64,000 nt of DNA, from assembly GCA_928085145.1 (NCBI GenBank), contig OV725080.1, positions 33,652,128-33,716,127 of the forward strand. The letters are read 5' to 3'. The translations under genes and the position numbers were made by a program. Origin of the DNA: Nezara viridula (taxonomy: Eukaryota; Arthropoda; Insecta; Hemiptera; Pentatomidae). Below the pieces are notes generated by a model that made no database searches, had not been told where the DNA came from, and was given only the letters and a program-made list of their open reading frames with translations. Of this stretch, positions 1 through 12,690 are shown one piece after another; the first letter of the stretch is position 1, and the number at the start of each line of letters is the position of its first letter.

Positions 1-1759
1 AACAAAACAGTTTATCAAGTTTTTGGAATACTAAAAAAAATATAGATTGAGACAGGTTTAAATAGATATCGGGGGTTTTTCCTTACTCGTCTCACTGTGC
101 GGCTTGAGAGAGAGGAGTACCCAGCAACATTCCTTCCCATCTTGAACTTACTGAACATTTTAAGCGAGGATATCCCTCATACAATTTCATTTAAGACTCC
201 TAAGCACATTTTCGGGTATATTCATCTTGAAAATTTTAATATTCATATTTAGCAAAATTCAAACTATTTAGTTACTGACACTGGTCACAAATAAATCACA
301 AACTGGTTTTTTTCTTTCACATATTCTTCTCTCACAATATACTTCCACACTACTCAATACTACAACAGTTCAGATCAATGGAAAAGTGATTCATTTAACT
401 TTTTCTTTAGGTTTGTACGGTTAGGAAACATGAAGAATTATATTGGTATTGACGATAAATAAAAAATAGATAATCAGAATACAATAATTATAGTGATTAA
501 TGCACTAGATTTAAAGTAAATGTACCGGTAATAGACTCTTTAAGAAATTTTTCAACGTTAATGTGAATCATAACCTAAGTTCTTACGGTGGATCTTTGCA
601 AATGGATTTAATTTACAGCAAATGTAGTCTTTCGTTAATTTATTTTGTTCTGTACAATCGATTAATTTATTAACCATGAAAAATTAAGAAATGCTGACAT
701 TATAAGTAGAATGTTTTTACATGTAACTAATTAAATTAAATAAATTATTTTTTATAATATACTGGAATATTCTGAAAATGTATCTTCGTACATTAAATCG
801 AAACCTATACCTACAAACAAAACTATATGGTATTGGTCTCATGATTAATGAATTTAAACACTTAAAAGGAACTTCATTATGGAGGATAAATAGGACGGAT
901 ATAAGATGGAGCTGCAATAAAAAATATAAAAATTGTTAGGAGGTCGTAAACTGTGTTTTATGTTTACGGGATGAGGTGAGGGAGTGAGTGAAATCCGAGG
1001 AGCAATGCAATAAGCCCCTAAATGTCAAGTATTGACATTTGATTCACGCTTTTTATCAATTCTGGATCTCTGTTTCGTGCATGAGATGAAAAAAATAATA
1101 TGAATAATTTCTATTAATAGTATTATTGATTCTTCATGATAGAAATAGATACAATCATTACTTTTCGAAATTTTTATTATTCATTGAGGACAGTGTCCAC
1201 AAATCTTTTTTTTTTCATGATGTTACGATCAATTCAACTAATATTATACACAAACGAACTTTAACTATTATACGAGTAAATCTATAGTAATAATACTTAA
1301 TTTAGATAATCGAAAACTTGAAGAAGTTATTTATATTTCCTATTCCTGTCACGTAAATATGGTAACAATATAAGATTAAAATATCGTAGATATCTAGAAA
1401 TTGATGGATAATAATACAATTCAATAATGATATAAGATTTGTTTTCTTGCATCTCTAATTTTAAAGAACTCAAACATTTTTTTAATCCATTTCCTTTCCC
1501 ATTTTAAAAATAATTTAAAATAAAATATGATGACCCAGGTGGTTGAAGAGCCCAAAACATTTATAAATAAATAAATCAATATTTATTTATTAAAAAAAAT
1601 AATAACAAAATAAAATTATATTTTTCATTCAATAGGTACTTTCTAAAACAAATTGTTTTAATAAACGGAACTGAATCCAAAAATAACCTCCACTCCCAGA
1701 TAACTGAATTCCAATACACCTCTTTTCCAAAATAAGATTTTTTTTCAAATCATGCAAAT

Positions 1760-1763
<4 letters not shown>
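1..1763. other. AT-rich stretch without recognisable gene
   Basis: I see no coding frame, RNA gene or element end here that I can name. The reading frames are short and look random. Short A/T runs and scattered AATAAA-like strings are present, as expected from composition alone. Confidence 0.5.

Positions 1764-1845
<82 letters not shown>
1764..1845. repeat. (TA)n microsatellite
   Basis: About 82 bases of uninterrupted TA dinucleotide. It produces a spurious Tyr/Ile-repeat frame on the minus strand that should not be read as a protein. Confidence 0.95.
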
Positions 1846-1848
<3 letters not shown>

Positions 1849-1939
1849 ATACAGTGAGGAAGCAATGTACATACAGTGATTTAATACAAGCTTTTCGTGC
1901 TAAATCAAACTTAAAAATTTAAGGTCAATACAATATACC

Positions 1940-2241
1940 ATAGGTGGGGAACCTTTTTATAATTAGACATCGCAGTAAGGTTAGGGAGTGCTAATGGAGG
2001 TAGCAATAATTCTTTATATTTTACAATTTATCATCACAGTATCATAACAGTATTTATCACTAAATTCACACACACCCATACGTGCATTCAACTTAACTCT
2101 ATCAGATTCCTTTATATTATTACTTAAATAATTAAATATTAATTAATTCTAGCGCTAAATTATAGCGCAAAAACGTTTGGAGTCAGCAACTACTCCAAAA
2201 AGGCCACGTGCGGCCTCTGAGGCCGCGGTTTCCCACCTATC
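1940..2241. mobile_element. hAT-like MITE (about 300 bp)
   Basis: The ends are inverted repeats, TAGGTGGGGAACC at the left and TAGGTGGGAAACC read inward from the right. They resemble hAT-type termini of the GGTGGGGAACC class. They are flanked by an imperfect 8-bp direct repeat, AATATACC at 1932-1939 and ACTATACC at 2242-2249, the length hAT transposases produce. The inside has no transposase frame, so this is non-autonomous. The right subterminal part is GC-rich and self-complementary around GGCCACGTGCGGCC. The exact first and last base are uncertain by one. Confidence 0.6.
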
Positions 2242-2317
2242 ACTATACCATTATTAACAATTTTCTTAAAATTAAGTCAAAATATGAATATAAGTAAATA
2301 AATTCTTAGCAGTTTCT

Positions 2318-2868
2318 GAAGTGAAAACTTCCTTAAGCGCTTTTTGCAATTTTTTGTGGAGAGTGAATTAGATTGAACCGTCAGATTTCTGATGTGTAAC
2401 GCTAGGTTAAAGTCGGCTGGAGTTGACTAATTGAAGTATTTTTTAATATATATTACAATATCTCAAAAACTAAAATTCAGAGCTGCATATTGCTAGCAAG
2501 GGAAATGTTCACCATTTCATCCTCTTTGTGATGCGCTATTATTCAAAATTGTATCTTAACGCGACGTCTTGTTAGAGAGGCGAAAGGGGAAAAAATAGCG
2601 TCGAAAAACAAAATGATAACAAGTTTTATTGAAGAACAAGTTTATTACACCATAGCGAGTCATCGCCAAATCATAGCGAGTTTTATCGAAGATATGATTT
2701 AAAATATCTCAGAAACTAAAAATCGGACCTGCATACTGTAAGCGTGTGAATTATTTATCATTTCATTTTCATTTATAATTTATATTGCGTATTATTCATC
2801 ACGGCTTGTTGATGTTTTCATTTATGTCGTGTGGCCTAAAGCACTCATCTTATTTTTTTTTTTTGTTG
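2318..2868 (+). repeat. Dispersed repeat of ~185-bp units, copy 1
   Basis: This matches copies at 5266, 25987, 34985 and 62325 (+) and 7555 (-). Shared landmarks in order are a CTTTTTGCA-like start, GATTGAACCGTCAGAT, AAAATATCTCAAAAACTAAA, CTGCATACTGTAAGC, TTAACGCGACG, TTAGAGAGGCGAAA and a terminal TAAAGCAC. The AAAATATCTC landmark recurs inside the copy, so the element is built of internal tandem units. No coding capacity is visible and I cannot assign it to a known superfamily. Confidence 0.75.
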
Positions 2869-3864
2869 TAGACGTGTGATTCCTATAATTTCAATATTGT
2901 TTTTTTAAAAAGCAGAACAGCTGAGTAGGTGAGGCAGAATACCTTTAAAATTAATGACGAATCGATTTTAAGTGGATGGCAGAATAGGAGAATTTTATTG
3001 GATTCGCATGGGAAGAAACCGCACATCAGAGTTCCGTGAAGGCATGGCGTGCCCCGCTAAGTGACAAATGAGTCTCCGAGACCAGGAAGCGACATTCCAC
3101 CTCCCTTACCTTCCTCCAACTTAAATTGTCTAAATTCCTTTAATGAGTCTGTTGCAGGTTTTATCGCTATAAATCTGCATGCTTCACTCTAACTAGTGTG
3201 GAAGCAAAAGTTTAAAAAGGGAAATCGAACGGTTGCACGAAACCTGAGAGGTTTAGAGAAAGCTTTTTCGTGCTTTTGAATTCCTAATGTGGATATTCGG
3301 CTTTGATTTGATTTTCAACAAACAAGTTTTAAAAGTTCTCTCAGCACCAGCAACGTACCAACATTATAAATATAGAACAGGATATTATTTTCTTCCGAAT
3401 ATTTACTCATTTCGGTTATGTATTTGATTTATAGTTATTATAATTAATCATTTATTTTTAAAATATATATAAAACAACATAAATGGTAATAATTAAATTA
3501 TAAATTATAAATATGGCTATAAATAATAATTATAAATATGGCTATCTGAAAAATAAATTTCATATACCTATCGTTATAGGAAAAATATATTAAAAAAAGA
3601 AAAAAAACTTTGTTCTTCATTCAACATCCTCTCTAGGGTACAACTCCCCCCAGGGGGTTGAATTTTTATTTTTTTCTGAATCGGATGAGACCAAACTCAT
3701 GACAATAGAGTCAACATTTTTATATTTTATACAGATTTTAAGTAAAAGCCGAAATGTCTTTATATATTTGTGTGAGATATAACTAAGTAACAAGTAAATA
3801 AATAATTGTACATAGTTAAAATTTTAATTAGTTAAAAATAAATAACCAGTCAATATCAAAAATT

Positions 3865-3907
<43 letters not shown>

Positions 3908-4029
3908 ATATATTTCATGCTCTGGTATGGGTAAAAACACTTCACCAAAGGTTTATAATAGAAATTGTGGGTATTGATGGACGGGAACAAGCAATTTGCT
4001 TCGAACATTGTTTTTTAATTGTTAAGATA
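2869..4029. other. Unassigned stretch with a (TA)n tract
   Basis: A less AT-biased part lies at about 2940-3320 but gives no frame I recognise. A (TA)n tract occupies about 3867-3913, with a TATTATA interruption. Nothing else can be supported. Confidence 0.4.
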
Positions 4030-4037
4030 ACTGTGAT

Positions 4038-4423
4038 TAGTGTTGCCCAAAATCGGTCTTGGTCTTGCACTTTGCAAGACCAATACTAAGGCCGCCTAAC
4101 TGTTGCAAGACCAAGACCAGGACTGGTAAAAAAAAAATCGATTTTTTGAATAAAAATTAAAGCAAAATAGTCACTAATATTTGATAAATTTAGTTATCAA
4201 AGAATTGGTATAATCAATATACTTTTACATTCAACTCCTCTAATTTTTCATTCGGGCTTAATTAGGTGCCTATTATCTAACAAATTGCAGTAATTTCTGT
4301 ATTGTAATTAGCTAAAAAGTAACTGCAAGACCGTTGCGAGACTCTTGCGCAAGATCAAGACCATGACCAAGACTGAGTTTGCAAGACCAAGACTCGTCTG
4401 GGTCTCGCATTTGGGTAACACTA
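4038..4423. mobile_element. hAT-like MITE with 8-bp target duplication
   Basis: A 386-bp element begins TAGTGTTGCCCAAA and ends with its near inverted complement, TTTGGGTAACACTA. It is bracketed by a perfect 8-bp direct repeat ACTGTGAT at 4030-4037 and 4424-4431, the duplication length typical of hAT. Subterminal regions on both sides repeat the motif GCAAGACCAAGAC in various forms, which could be transposase-binding repeats. There is no transposase. A 3' half of the same family lies at 50083-50258. Confidence 0.8.
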
Positions 4424-4579
4424 ACTGTGATACGGCTGAGCGAGAGACGCTGGGATCTCCTAGAGTCCTGCCTTTCAATCCACGAGTGTGAGAAAAGATT
4501 TCGCTCGGAATTCTCCTGAGTGAATGAATTTTGTAAATATTATACAAAAGTATGTGTGTATTTAAATAGTTATTTTGAT

Positions 4580-4727
4580 TAATTTAGCTTCTTTAAATTT
4601 GTATACATTTACTTTTAGAATTATTATTTTGTAGTTAAATTTATTTTTATTTATTATACATAGAGTGTGAATGAGCTACTATATCACTATTACTAGTTCC
4701 CTTGAGTTTGATAATACTTAATAAAGA
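4580..4727 (+). repeat. Probable LINE 3' tail
   Basis: A T-rich stretch followed by GAGTGTGAATG and an AATAAAG end resembles the tails at 7240, 39150, 52760 and 57610. This looks like the extreme 3' end of a 5'-truncated LINE. The assignment rests only on shared layout. Confidence 0.3.
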
Positions 4728-5265
4728 AATGTTACGTACTTATATCAATTGGTAATTTTTCAACTAGATAGGATATCACCTGTTTCAAACAAACGGTGTA
4801 AAAGACTATGATAAAGCCAATTGTGATATACAGGTGCGAGTTCGTTTCATTAAAAATAAAATTTATTTAAAAACATAAATTATAATGATCAAATTAATGT
4901 TTATAGTTTTGACTATTGAAATTGATTTTGGAACCATTGGCGCAAAAAAAGAATTAGGAGGATAATTTGTAATGAGCAAAAACAGCCATTGGTGTGATAT
5001 GAAATAGCCTTTCCACAAGCATGTATCATTCCAATGGTAGGGCCGTTAAACGGATGATGTCTTTATGGGGCACCGCATTAGTGCAATTGGGTAGAAGGCA
5101 TGGAAAACCCACCAGCTAAACCATACCACAGCACATTTCCGAAATGAGCCACATATTTGATAGTATTTCGGTAAAAGAAACTTCATGATAATAATATATG
5201 TTTGTGTACATACAAAATAATAAAAAAAATTAATGTCATCTTTAAATTTCAAAGAATTTTTATTT

Positions 5266-5545
5266 TTGGAGTGAAAAATTCCTCAAGTGCGCTTTGCACT
5301 TTTTTTTTGGATAGTAAATCAGATTGAGCCGTCTCTTCACTCGGATATATAACGCTCATTTGGGATTCGGGTAAAGTCGGCTCTAGTCGTTTAATTGAAG
5401 TGATTTTGCATTTAGGTTTATAATTATCGCAAAAATTATAAACCAGACCTGCAAATTGTAAGCGAGGGAAATTTTAGACATTTCATCCTCTTTGTAATGA
5501 GCTATAATTCAAAACTTTATTTTGACGTGACGCCGAGTTAGAGAG
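5266..5545 (+). repeat. Dispersed repeat of ~185-bp units, copy 2 (truncated)
   Basis: It carries the family start (CAAGTGCGCTTTGCAC), GATTGAGCCGTC, CCAGACCTGCAAATTGTAAGC and GACGCCGAGTTAGAGAG, then stops matching. Only one internal unit is present. Confidence 0.7.
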
Positions 5546-6560
5546 TTTTGTGTGTAGATTTCTTAATTTACTGTTATTTTTGAAAACTATTGAAAGATGG
5601 AGGAATTTGGAAGTTAAACCTTTTTTTGATTTTTTTGAGAGAGGACGGGGATGTATGGGATGGATCTGTATTGGCGCATCGTGGTGGGAGATTTAGAGCA
5701 GTTTGTGGGAGACTGGTGAAGATAAGGTTTGGATTGATTTTTAATTAGGTTTTTTATTATGTGATCAGGAAATTCCTCATTTTTTTTTTTTTTTTAATTC
5801 TCTATCTAGGAAGATGGGTTGCCCTGATTACATTGTTTTTTTTTTTCTTTGCCTTCCTTCTTTTGTTTTTTCGCTCTTGACTCCTTTTTCTTTTTATAAA
5901 TTATGTTTATAAAAAGTGTTTGCTAAACATTTATTTCCACTTGAAATTTATTTTTAAAACTAAGAACCGTAATCAGACTCTAACACATCTCGCTAGTACG
6001 AACTAAAAAGTCCGACTAATTTCAAATGTAACTATATTCATCGGTTATATTTGTTAGGATTTTCAATTCTGTGCCGTGACTGTCCGACAATGAAAGCGAT
6101 AACGGAAGATGGCACGAAGAGGCAGAACTGCCCGGTCACGAACACATTATAATTTTAGAGCAGAGGCCTATGATTATGCATTGCTACTGTCGAGTTCTGC
6201 TTTCATTCGTTTAACTAACAAATTAACACTGTCAAGAAAAGCTCAAAAAAGGGAAACATAGCTTGTGTCCATTGTCTCGCTCCCTAAATAATTTATTCCT
6301 GGGATTTCATTTTTTTTTTTTTTTTGTTGATTATTGATATTAAAAAGAGAAGAAGGAAGAATGATGTATACATCTAGTACCATTTAAAGCGAAAATTTGA
6401 CGCAAACAGACGTAAAACGATCATGATATATACATTTTGTAACTATCTCTTGATTACCAGTCAAAGCATCTCTGTTCCTTGTCAGTACTGATTCTTTTTA
6501 CCAATCTTCCTACAAAATCTCTTGTAGTATTGGGTTTGATGCTTATTATAATTAACATTT
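5546..6560. other. Unassigned stretch
   Basis: Several poly-T runs and moderately GC-rich patches (about 5630-5720 and 6060-6200) are present. No frame, RNA or element terminus is recognisable. Confidence 0.4.
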
Positions 6561-7150
6561 TTGGTTACATAAATATTTAATGTTGATGTATACAGACTAC
6601 CACCAGCCTTAAATGCCTTAAATCTCAAACGATATTTTGTATTGAATTTGTGAAATTTTGAATTTTCTAAAAATAAAATTAAGTCATTGGTATCATACTC
6701 TGGACTAATCATACTGGCAGAAAATATTTAAATATGTATACATCCCTATACAATCAGACATCAATTAGCATAATATAATTGGTTACATAAATATTTAATG
6801 CTGATGTATACAGACTACCACCAGCATGTCTTAAATCTCAAACGATATTTTGTATTGAATTTATGAAATTTTGAATTTTCTAAAAATAAAAAAGAACTGC
6901 TTAAGACCATACGATAGAAGAGAAAACATCAAGACTGTTCACTTATCACATTAATAATATGAAACATAATTTTTTTTTGTTGATTCTATATTAACAAAGT
7001 AATAAACATTTACAATATATAAAATTAAGTCATTTGTATATTGTATTATCATTTGTATTAGTCATACTTTAGACTAATCATACCGACAGAAAATATTTAA
7101 ATATGTATACATCTTTATATAATCATACATCAATTAGCATAGTATAATTA
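6561..7150. repeat. Tandem duplication of ~220 bp, second copy carrying a ~130-bp insert
   Basis: Copy one spans about 6561-6780 and copy two about 6779-7150. Both contain GGTTACATAAATATTTAATG, ACTACCACCAGC, TCTCAAACGATATTTTG, AATTAAGTCATT and end ATCAATTAGCATA. Copy two is interrupted at about 6890-7020 by sequence absent from copy one. A 76-codon frame at 6482-6712 (-) overlaps copy one and is not credible as a gene. Confidence 0.8.
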
Positions 7151-7239
7151 CGCAATATTTATACTTAAAAACAAATTGTAATGAGAGTCAGTAATTTTGT
7201 TGAAACACTATGGAGTACAATACAAAATCGAATAAAAAC

Positions 7240-7430
7240 ACTTAATTTATTTTTTTAGTTTTTATTTATTATTAGTTTTTATTTATTATTATAGTTTTTA
7301 TTTATTAATTTTTTACTTTTGTTAATTTTTTGTATATACGGTGTGAATGTGTTCATTTATCAATATAATTATTGTCCCCATACCAGAATATTATATGTCT
7401 AAATAAATTAAAAAAAAAAAAAAAAAAAAA
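7240..7430 (+). repeat. LINE 3' tail with poly-A
   Basis: A T-rich stretch is followed by TATACGGTGTGAATGTG, TATAATTATTGTCC, a TAAATAAATTAAA motif and about 20 A residues. The same arrangement occurs on the minus strand at 12560-12690. It is read as the 3' end of a 5'-truncated LINE. Confidence 0.5.
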
Positions 7431-7431
7431 T

Positions 7432-7434
<3 letters not shown>

Positions 7435-7496
<62 letters not shown>
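7435..7496. repeat. (TA)n microsatellite
   Basis: About 60 bases of TA repeat directly follow the poly-A tail of the preceding LINE fragment. Confidence 0.95.
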
Positions 7497-7499
<3 letters not shown>

Positions 7500-7554
7500 G
7501 AGCTGATTCAAAACTGATTGTTATTATAATAGTCGTTATTATTTGTTGTTGTTT

Positions 7555-7740
7555 TTTTTTGGCGCTATCTTTTTTCTTTTTTGACTCTCTGAATCGACGT
7601 CACGTGAAAATACAATTTCGGATAAGAGCTCATTATAAAAAAGATGAAATGCTGAACATTTTCCTTCCTAAAAGTATGCAGGTCCAATTTTTAGTTTCTC
7701 AGATATTTTAATCCAGATGCAAAAAAAACTCGCCAAATAA
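7555..7740 (-). repeat. Dispersed repeat of ~185-bp units, copy 3 (fragment)
   Basis: Read on the minus strand it shows AAAATATCTGAGAAACTAAA, TTGGACCTGCATACTT, ATTTCATC and ACGTGACGTCG, that is, about one internal unit of the family. Confidence 0.65.
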
Positions 7741-9229
7741 GGTCAGTATCGCTTCCTCACCATTTCCATTGGCTAAGCAATATTTGTATTACAAGGTCTA
7801 AGATTTTTTGTATGAGAATAAAATCTCTGGGAGAAGCCTTTTTCGGAAATTCAGTAATCCCTCAACATATGAGGGTTTGTATTAAATTAATTTAACTAAA
7901 TTAAAATTGCGAAAAATCTAACTTATTAACACGATTTTGAACCCCACTGGTCTTATCATATGACGAAGTAAGGTCGAAGATATTTCTGATTACTAGGCTT
8001 GGCCGCTTCGTGGGAATATTCATATTTCATGATAAGTACAGAAAGTGGGTGAGGGTCAATCTTCGATCAATGCTATCTATCCTTAATATCGGCCCCGAAA
8101 ATAAAAACACGAGGATTCCCATTGGTATATGAAGTGAATGAGACCAAACAACATACATAAATACATGATAAAATAGTAACATAAAAATCTACATGATTGT
8201 AAAACGATAGATAAATTTCAGCTAAACAAACTAACTGCTCTATTTCAGAATCAACATATCTCTAAAATCGAAAAGTGTACAAAAAGAAATAGTATTTGAT
8301 TTTGAAATATTTTAAAAACTAAAAATATTGGAAGCAATATTAAGGGTGCCCCGTATGTAGATGGAAATATTTATAGAAGTGATAGCAGACCTCAAGAGCT
8401 ACAGAAAATAATTATTTGAGCGTTGGTCCGATGACAACAGATAAGTTAGAAATTTAATATTTGTATATTTTTAAGTAAGTCACGTTTTTGTTGAATAGAT
8501 AGCGATAACTAAAAAAAATATTTAATTTAGGTAATTAGTAAACGCTTCTCAGAAAACCAGACAAAATTTACTTCAAATGAACGTAGACTTTACCACTGTT
8601 AAAACTATTTAAACAGGACTTTAGAGCATCTAAAATAAGCTCAGTTCTGTTTTAAAAGAAATCATAAATTTTCGCGATTTCTTCTAATATCCTTCAGCTA
8701 TAATACAGATGCCTCACTTTTAGTAATAATGAGCTTCATGTTGATGAGGTTTATCGGGGAAAAGTTGAGATTCACCTCAAGTTAAATAAAAGAATTATGA
8801 GATTTTACATTCTGTCACCAAAAAATACAAGATTGAATGCAAAAATAAACTATCTGGTGTGTCCACTCACACGAATTTCCTAGCTATTTCAGAAAAGTTT
8901 TTATATCTTTACATATGTTCATGAAGAAACAAAAAGGAGTTGAACTAGATTTATATTCCTGAAAATTGATCAAACAAAAGATTTGAGTACGATTTATTTG
9001 ATAAACTAAATCAATGTAAACCGGCTTAAGGTAGATCAGTGTAAAAATTTCAACACTCACTAATATTGCTGATTAAAAACTTTTTGCCATAGCTTAGTAT
9101 TGTCAAACAATAATTTCAGTTAAAAGTAGAGGAAATAGTCAAGATTGTGTGATGTGCTCAACAGATTTTCTTACTTTCACTTAGTCATCTTTATTCTTTC
9201 ATCCACCCCTTTCTGACAGCAGGATATGA
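7741..9229. other. Unassigned AT-rich stretch
   Basis: I find no frame, RNA gene or element end here that I can support. Composition is uniformly AT-rich with no clear tandem structure. Confidence 0.4.
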
Positions 9230-9575
9230 ACCCGTAATCTTACATTGTAAATTGAATAGCTGTAATTTCGTTAATAGTTGTCCAAATTGAACAATTTTTA
9301 TATGGTTTTGTAGGAAATTGCATTACCTTTCAAACGGCATTTAGTCGCAGGCATCAGTAGTCAAAACCTTACAAAATAAAAAAAGAAACAACAAAATCGG
9401 TTCATTAGTTCCCGAAAAAATCTTGGCACAGACAGACAGACGAACCAATGGCTAAAAATGTGTTTTCCGGACTCAGGGGACTCTGAAACGTATAGATCCG
9501 TCGAAAACCGCATATCGGAAATTTGAACCGATTGCAATACTTTCCTTACCTAGTATAGGTAGGAAATTGAAAAAT
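9230..9575 (+). repeat. Dispersed repeat ending in a short hairpin
   Basis: It contains CCTTTCAAACGGCATTTAG, ATCGGTTCATTAGTTCCC, a GACAGACAGAC tract, GACTCAGGGGACTCTGAAAC and CCGATTGCAATACTTTCC. It ends in an inverted repeat TTTCCTACC/GGTAGGAAA around TATAC. From memory, this block order is common in insect genomes as a conserved repeat 3' part. No coding sequence is present. Confidence 0.45.
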
Positions 9576-11194
9576 ACAAGTTTTCATTACAATATATTAT
9601 ATCAAAGCTTTTATTTATTGTTTTTCCACCACCTACGTACTATAATATACATTACTGCCTATATACAAATGGTAAAAATAAGGATTTTTCATGTAAAGTG
9701 ATAATGAACTGTGTTTTTCAAGCAGATCTCTATTTTAGGAATTAATACGTACCGAACTAAATGCTTCTTATCGTAATATTTATATGTTACTAAAAATAAT
9801 TGAAGCAAGCAGTTTAAAGCATTATCATTTTATATGAAACCTGCATTTTAGAGACTAAAGGTTTTAGGGATGGATTATGATTTTAATTATGATCTAATGT
9901 TTCATTTATGACTCTTATTAAGATTTTTATTTGGATATCCATATAAGGGATCTTGAGCTCAATTCATAACAACAACATTTCTTATCCCAGAATTACTTAG
10001 AGAGATATTGAAGAAAAACGACGGACAATCCTTGTTTCAGTCACATGTGAGATATCCGGGACTGTGTTTTGCCAGCTTAAGTCCTAGCTAGCTGATTCAT
10101 TGACCTAGATCAACGAATAAATCCGAGATATTATTAAAGAAAAATATAGGACAGGAGAGTAAAAGGTGGTTAGTTCGAGAATGTTGAAGTTTGTGTAATA
10201 ATACCGTTTACTGGTGTCGAAGAGTTCGAGAAGCGCAAATAGGACATTATTCAAGCACGGGCATATTCATCTCCATAAATGAATTATTAAAATTGGCAAA
10301 CCTTTGTACTTGATCATCATTCCATCAAACCTACCATAAAATTCTCTTTTTCCAGACTTCATAGGTTGTTAGTGGTACAGGTTTTTTTTGTTTTTTTTTA
10401 CCTTACAAACATCTGAATATTTATTTAGTATTTACATATAAACCAAAATTTTATAATCTGCGGTAGAGGCCCAGTTCACTAAAACAAACAATCTTCAAAG
10501 GTAAAGTCGTCTTTAAATATTTGTAAAGGTTAAAGTGCCTTAGGAAAGATAGAGAAATTGAAAGATGGAAAATAACGACTTCAGGTTTAAACTAAAAATG
10601 GAGGAAAATGATGCTTCCTGCCGGACAGATTCTCAAATTAAGGATGAAGCACTTGCTAGAAACTTTAGATTCATTTTAAAGTTTGTTTTAAAATGGTGGA
10701 GGAATAGCTCTAATTTGCCTTATATCCAGAAAATAAATGTACTGTAACGACCACCATCGTCATTACAGGCATTATAATATGTTATGGGTCTTCTCTGCAG
10801 CAAAGAGAGTCTTCTCTATTCATTTCAGTCATCCGTCTGGGTCTGCGAAGCTCTGGTGTTCAGAACCTCCTGTGCATCAGCTTCCCCTTTCTCAGTTGTG
10901 CCTCTCCATTTTTGTAACCTCATGATTAGTGAATCGTCATCCATCCAAGCGACAAGCCCAGCCCATAAATTGCACCATATAGTGGTAAATAGTTGTCACC
11001 GGAATCAGCATGTCTTGCGGTAATATGAGAAAGTGATTATATTAGAAACACATTACGTGGATTTCAAGGTGTTTAACCATTCTTTATGCATGCTGAGAAT
11101 CGGGGATAGATTAAAAAAATATTTTTGGAATTCATAACAGGCGGATAATCAGGCTAAGGATTATTTCTATCACGGCTTGGAAATGTTACATAAT
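9576..11194. other. Unassigned stretch
   Basis: A GC-richer patch at about 10740-11020 contains overlapping short frames on the plus strand, none with recognisable domains. A 60-codon frame at 10565-10747 is lysine- and asparagine-rich and has no match I know. Confidence 0.35.
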
Positions 11195-11425
11195 GCCCAC
11201 GCCATTAAGTTAAGATAGTTCTGGGTGACTTCAATGCTAAAGTCGGAAGAGAATTATTATTATAGCAATAGTAGGACATAATCCACTCCCAGAATCAAAT
11301 GATAATAGGACAAAGATTCACCGTATCTCAAGATATGGTTTTATATTTATAGATATTGTTTTCCCCATGTGAAAACATCTAAAAGGCCACGTGAGTTTCC
11401 CCTGACAACAATACTGCAATGAAAC
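11195..11425 (+). pseudogene. LINE endonuclease-domain fragment (RTE-like)
   Basis: Translation gives the signature VLGDFNAKVGRE of the apurinic-like endonuclease domain of RTE-type LINEs. It is followed, across frame breaks, by remnants equivalent to the usual SNDNG and FPHK..KATW..PD blocks (here SNDN and FPHVKTSKRP). In-frame stops and shifts show it is dead. It is notable because this is the very domain missing from the larger RTE-like copy at 30.3-32.6 kb. Family membership beyond RTE-like is not certain. Confidence 0.6.
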
Positions 11426-12149
11426 ATATTTATAAAGCATATTCATGCTTAGGTAAGCAGTTTAAGCACATGAACTTTAATGAACTATCCATTCGTTGTT
11501 ATCTCTTTCTCCTACAAAGCCGGAAAGCTCATTCCTTAGCTCGCAGACCGAGCGCTTACCTCATCTATTGAGTCATTAGAACACGCTTAGTCCAGCCCTC
11601 CTATGTTCACTCTATTTTACCTACCTCGACAGATTTATTTATAACTTATATCATTAAAGCACATTCAGAAAACCGATAAAATGGTAACTTGACTTACCCA
11701 TCTATCATTCTAACTCCTCTGAATTCATACTGAGGAATATTTCCAGAGACGCCAAGTTGCTCATTTTCATATAAACTAGAATGATATGCTAGAATATTTC
11801 TGAGTAAAATCCTCGCAATGTCAGTGACCCCATATGAGCACTACGTTATCAGCCCATATTCATAAGTAAGGACAGAATAAATACAGTAAGCTAAGGGAGG
11901 GGATAGATAAGACGTATCTGCCCTAAGATCGCTACATGCGGTGACGGTTTGTTATCAGTCTGCCGGTTGCACTATCAGAATTAAATAGGTCCTTGGTCCT
12001 CGAGAGATCTCCACTACCATCTTGCAGGTAAGTTAAAGTAGCAGGAAGGTAGCTAACGTATAACAAGAATTTGCAATATATCTATAACAAAGGTCTTGCT
12101 GTTAGATATCATTTGAATTCTTATCAGCTGGAACGAATAAGGTCACGAT

Positions 12150-12300
12150 CATTTTTAAGATAGCCTTTGCGGATGATATTAAAATTTATTCTCTTTACAA
12201 AGGAATACTTCCGGGTTCAAATCATTTCATCACGTCAAAATATTCTTCAATGAATTTCATATATAATTAAAATGTACAAAGTCGCGAATCTTCATATTTT
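12150..12300 (+). pseudogene. Short LINE reverse transcriptase fragment
   Basis: The frame reads IAFADDIKIYS, the RT catalytic motif (F/Y)ADD followed by the usual hydrophobic stretch, then quickly degenerates. It is separated by about 700 bp of unassignable sequence from the endonuclease fragment upstream and need not be the same element. Confidence 0.4.
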
Positions 12301-12559
12301 TCACAAGAAGAAGAGTTTGACGATTTTCCTTATCTAATGTACCACATTAGTATTCCTCCAAAAATGCTTCTTAAAATTTAAATATCGCTTATTTGCTCAC
12401 ATACTGCTTTTCGAATTCGGTCAAAATAAAATAAAAAATGACATTTGATATTCTAGAACATTGACATATAACAGTAACCTAGAAATATGAGTCCAAAGCT
12501 GAATATTTCACTTACAAACACGTTTCATACGGTATTGTGTCAATTGAACTATTCACAAC

Positions 12560-12690
12560 TTTTATTATTTATTTATTTAGAAATATAACAATCTGTTACG
12601 TGGACAATAATTATACTGATATATGATATAACACATTAACGCCATACATACAGAGAAATAAAATTAACAAAAGTAAAACAATAATCAAAA
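12560..12690 (-). repeat. LINE 3' tail, minus strand
   Basis: The reverse complement reads GTATGGCGTTAATGTG, TATAATTATTGTCCACG, CAGATTGTTATATT and TAAATAAATAAA. This is collinear with the tail at 7310-7405. Confidence 0.5.

Noticed and set aside
1629..1865. Tyr/Ile-repeat frame on the minus strand
   Set aside because: Translation of a (TA)n microsatellite.
4308..4547. 79-codon minus-strand frame
   Set aside because: Runs out of a hAT-like MITE into its flank; no conserved motif.
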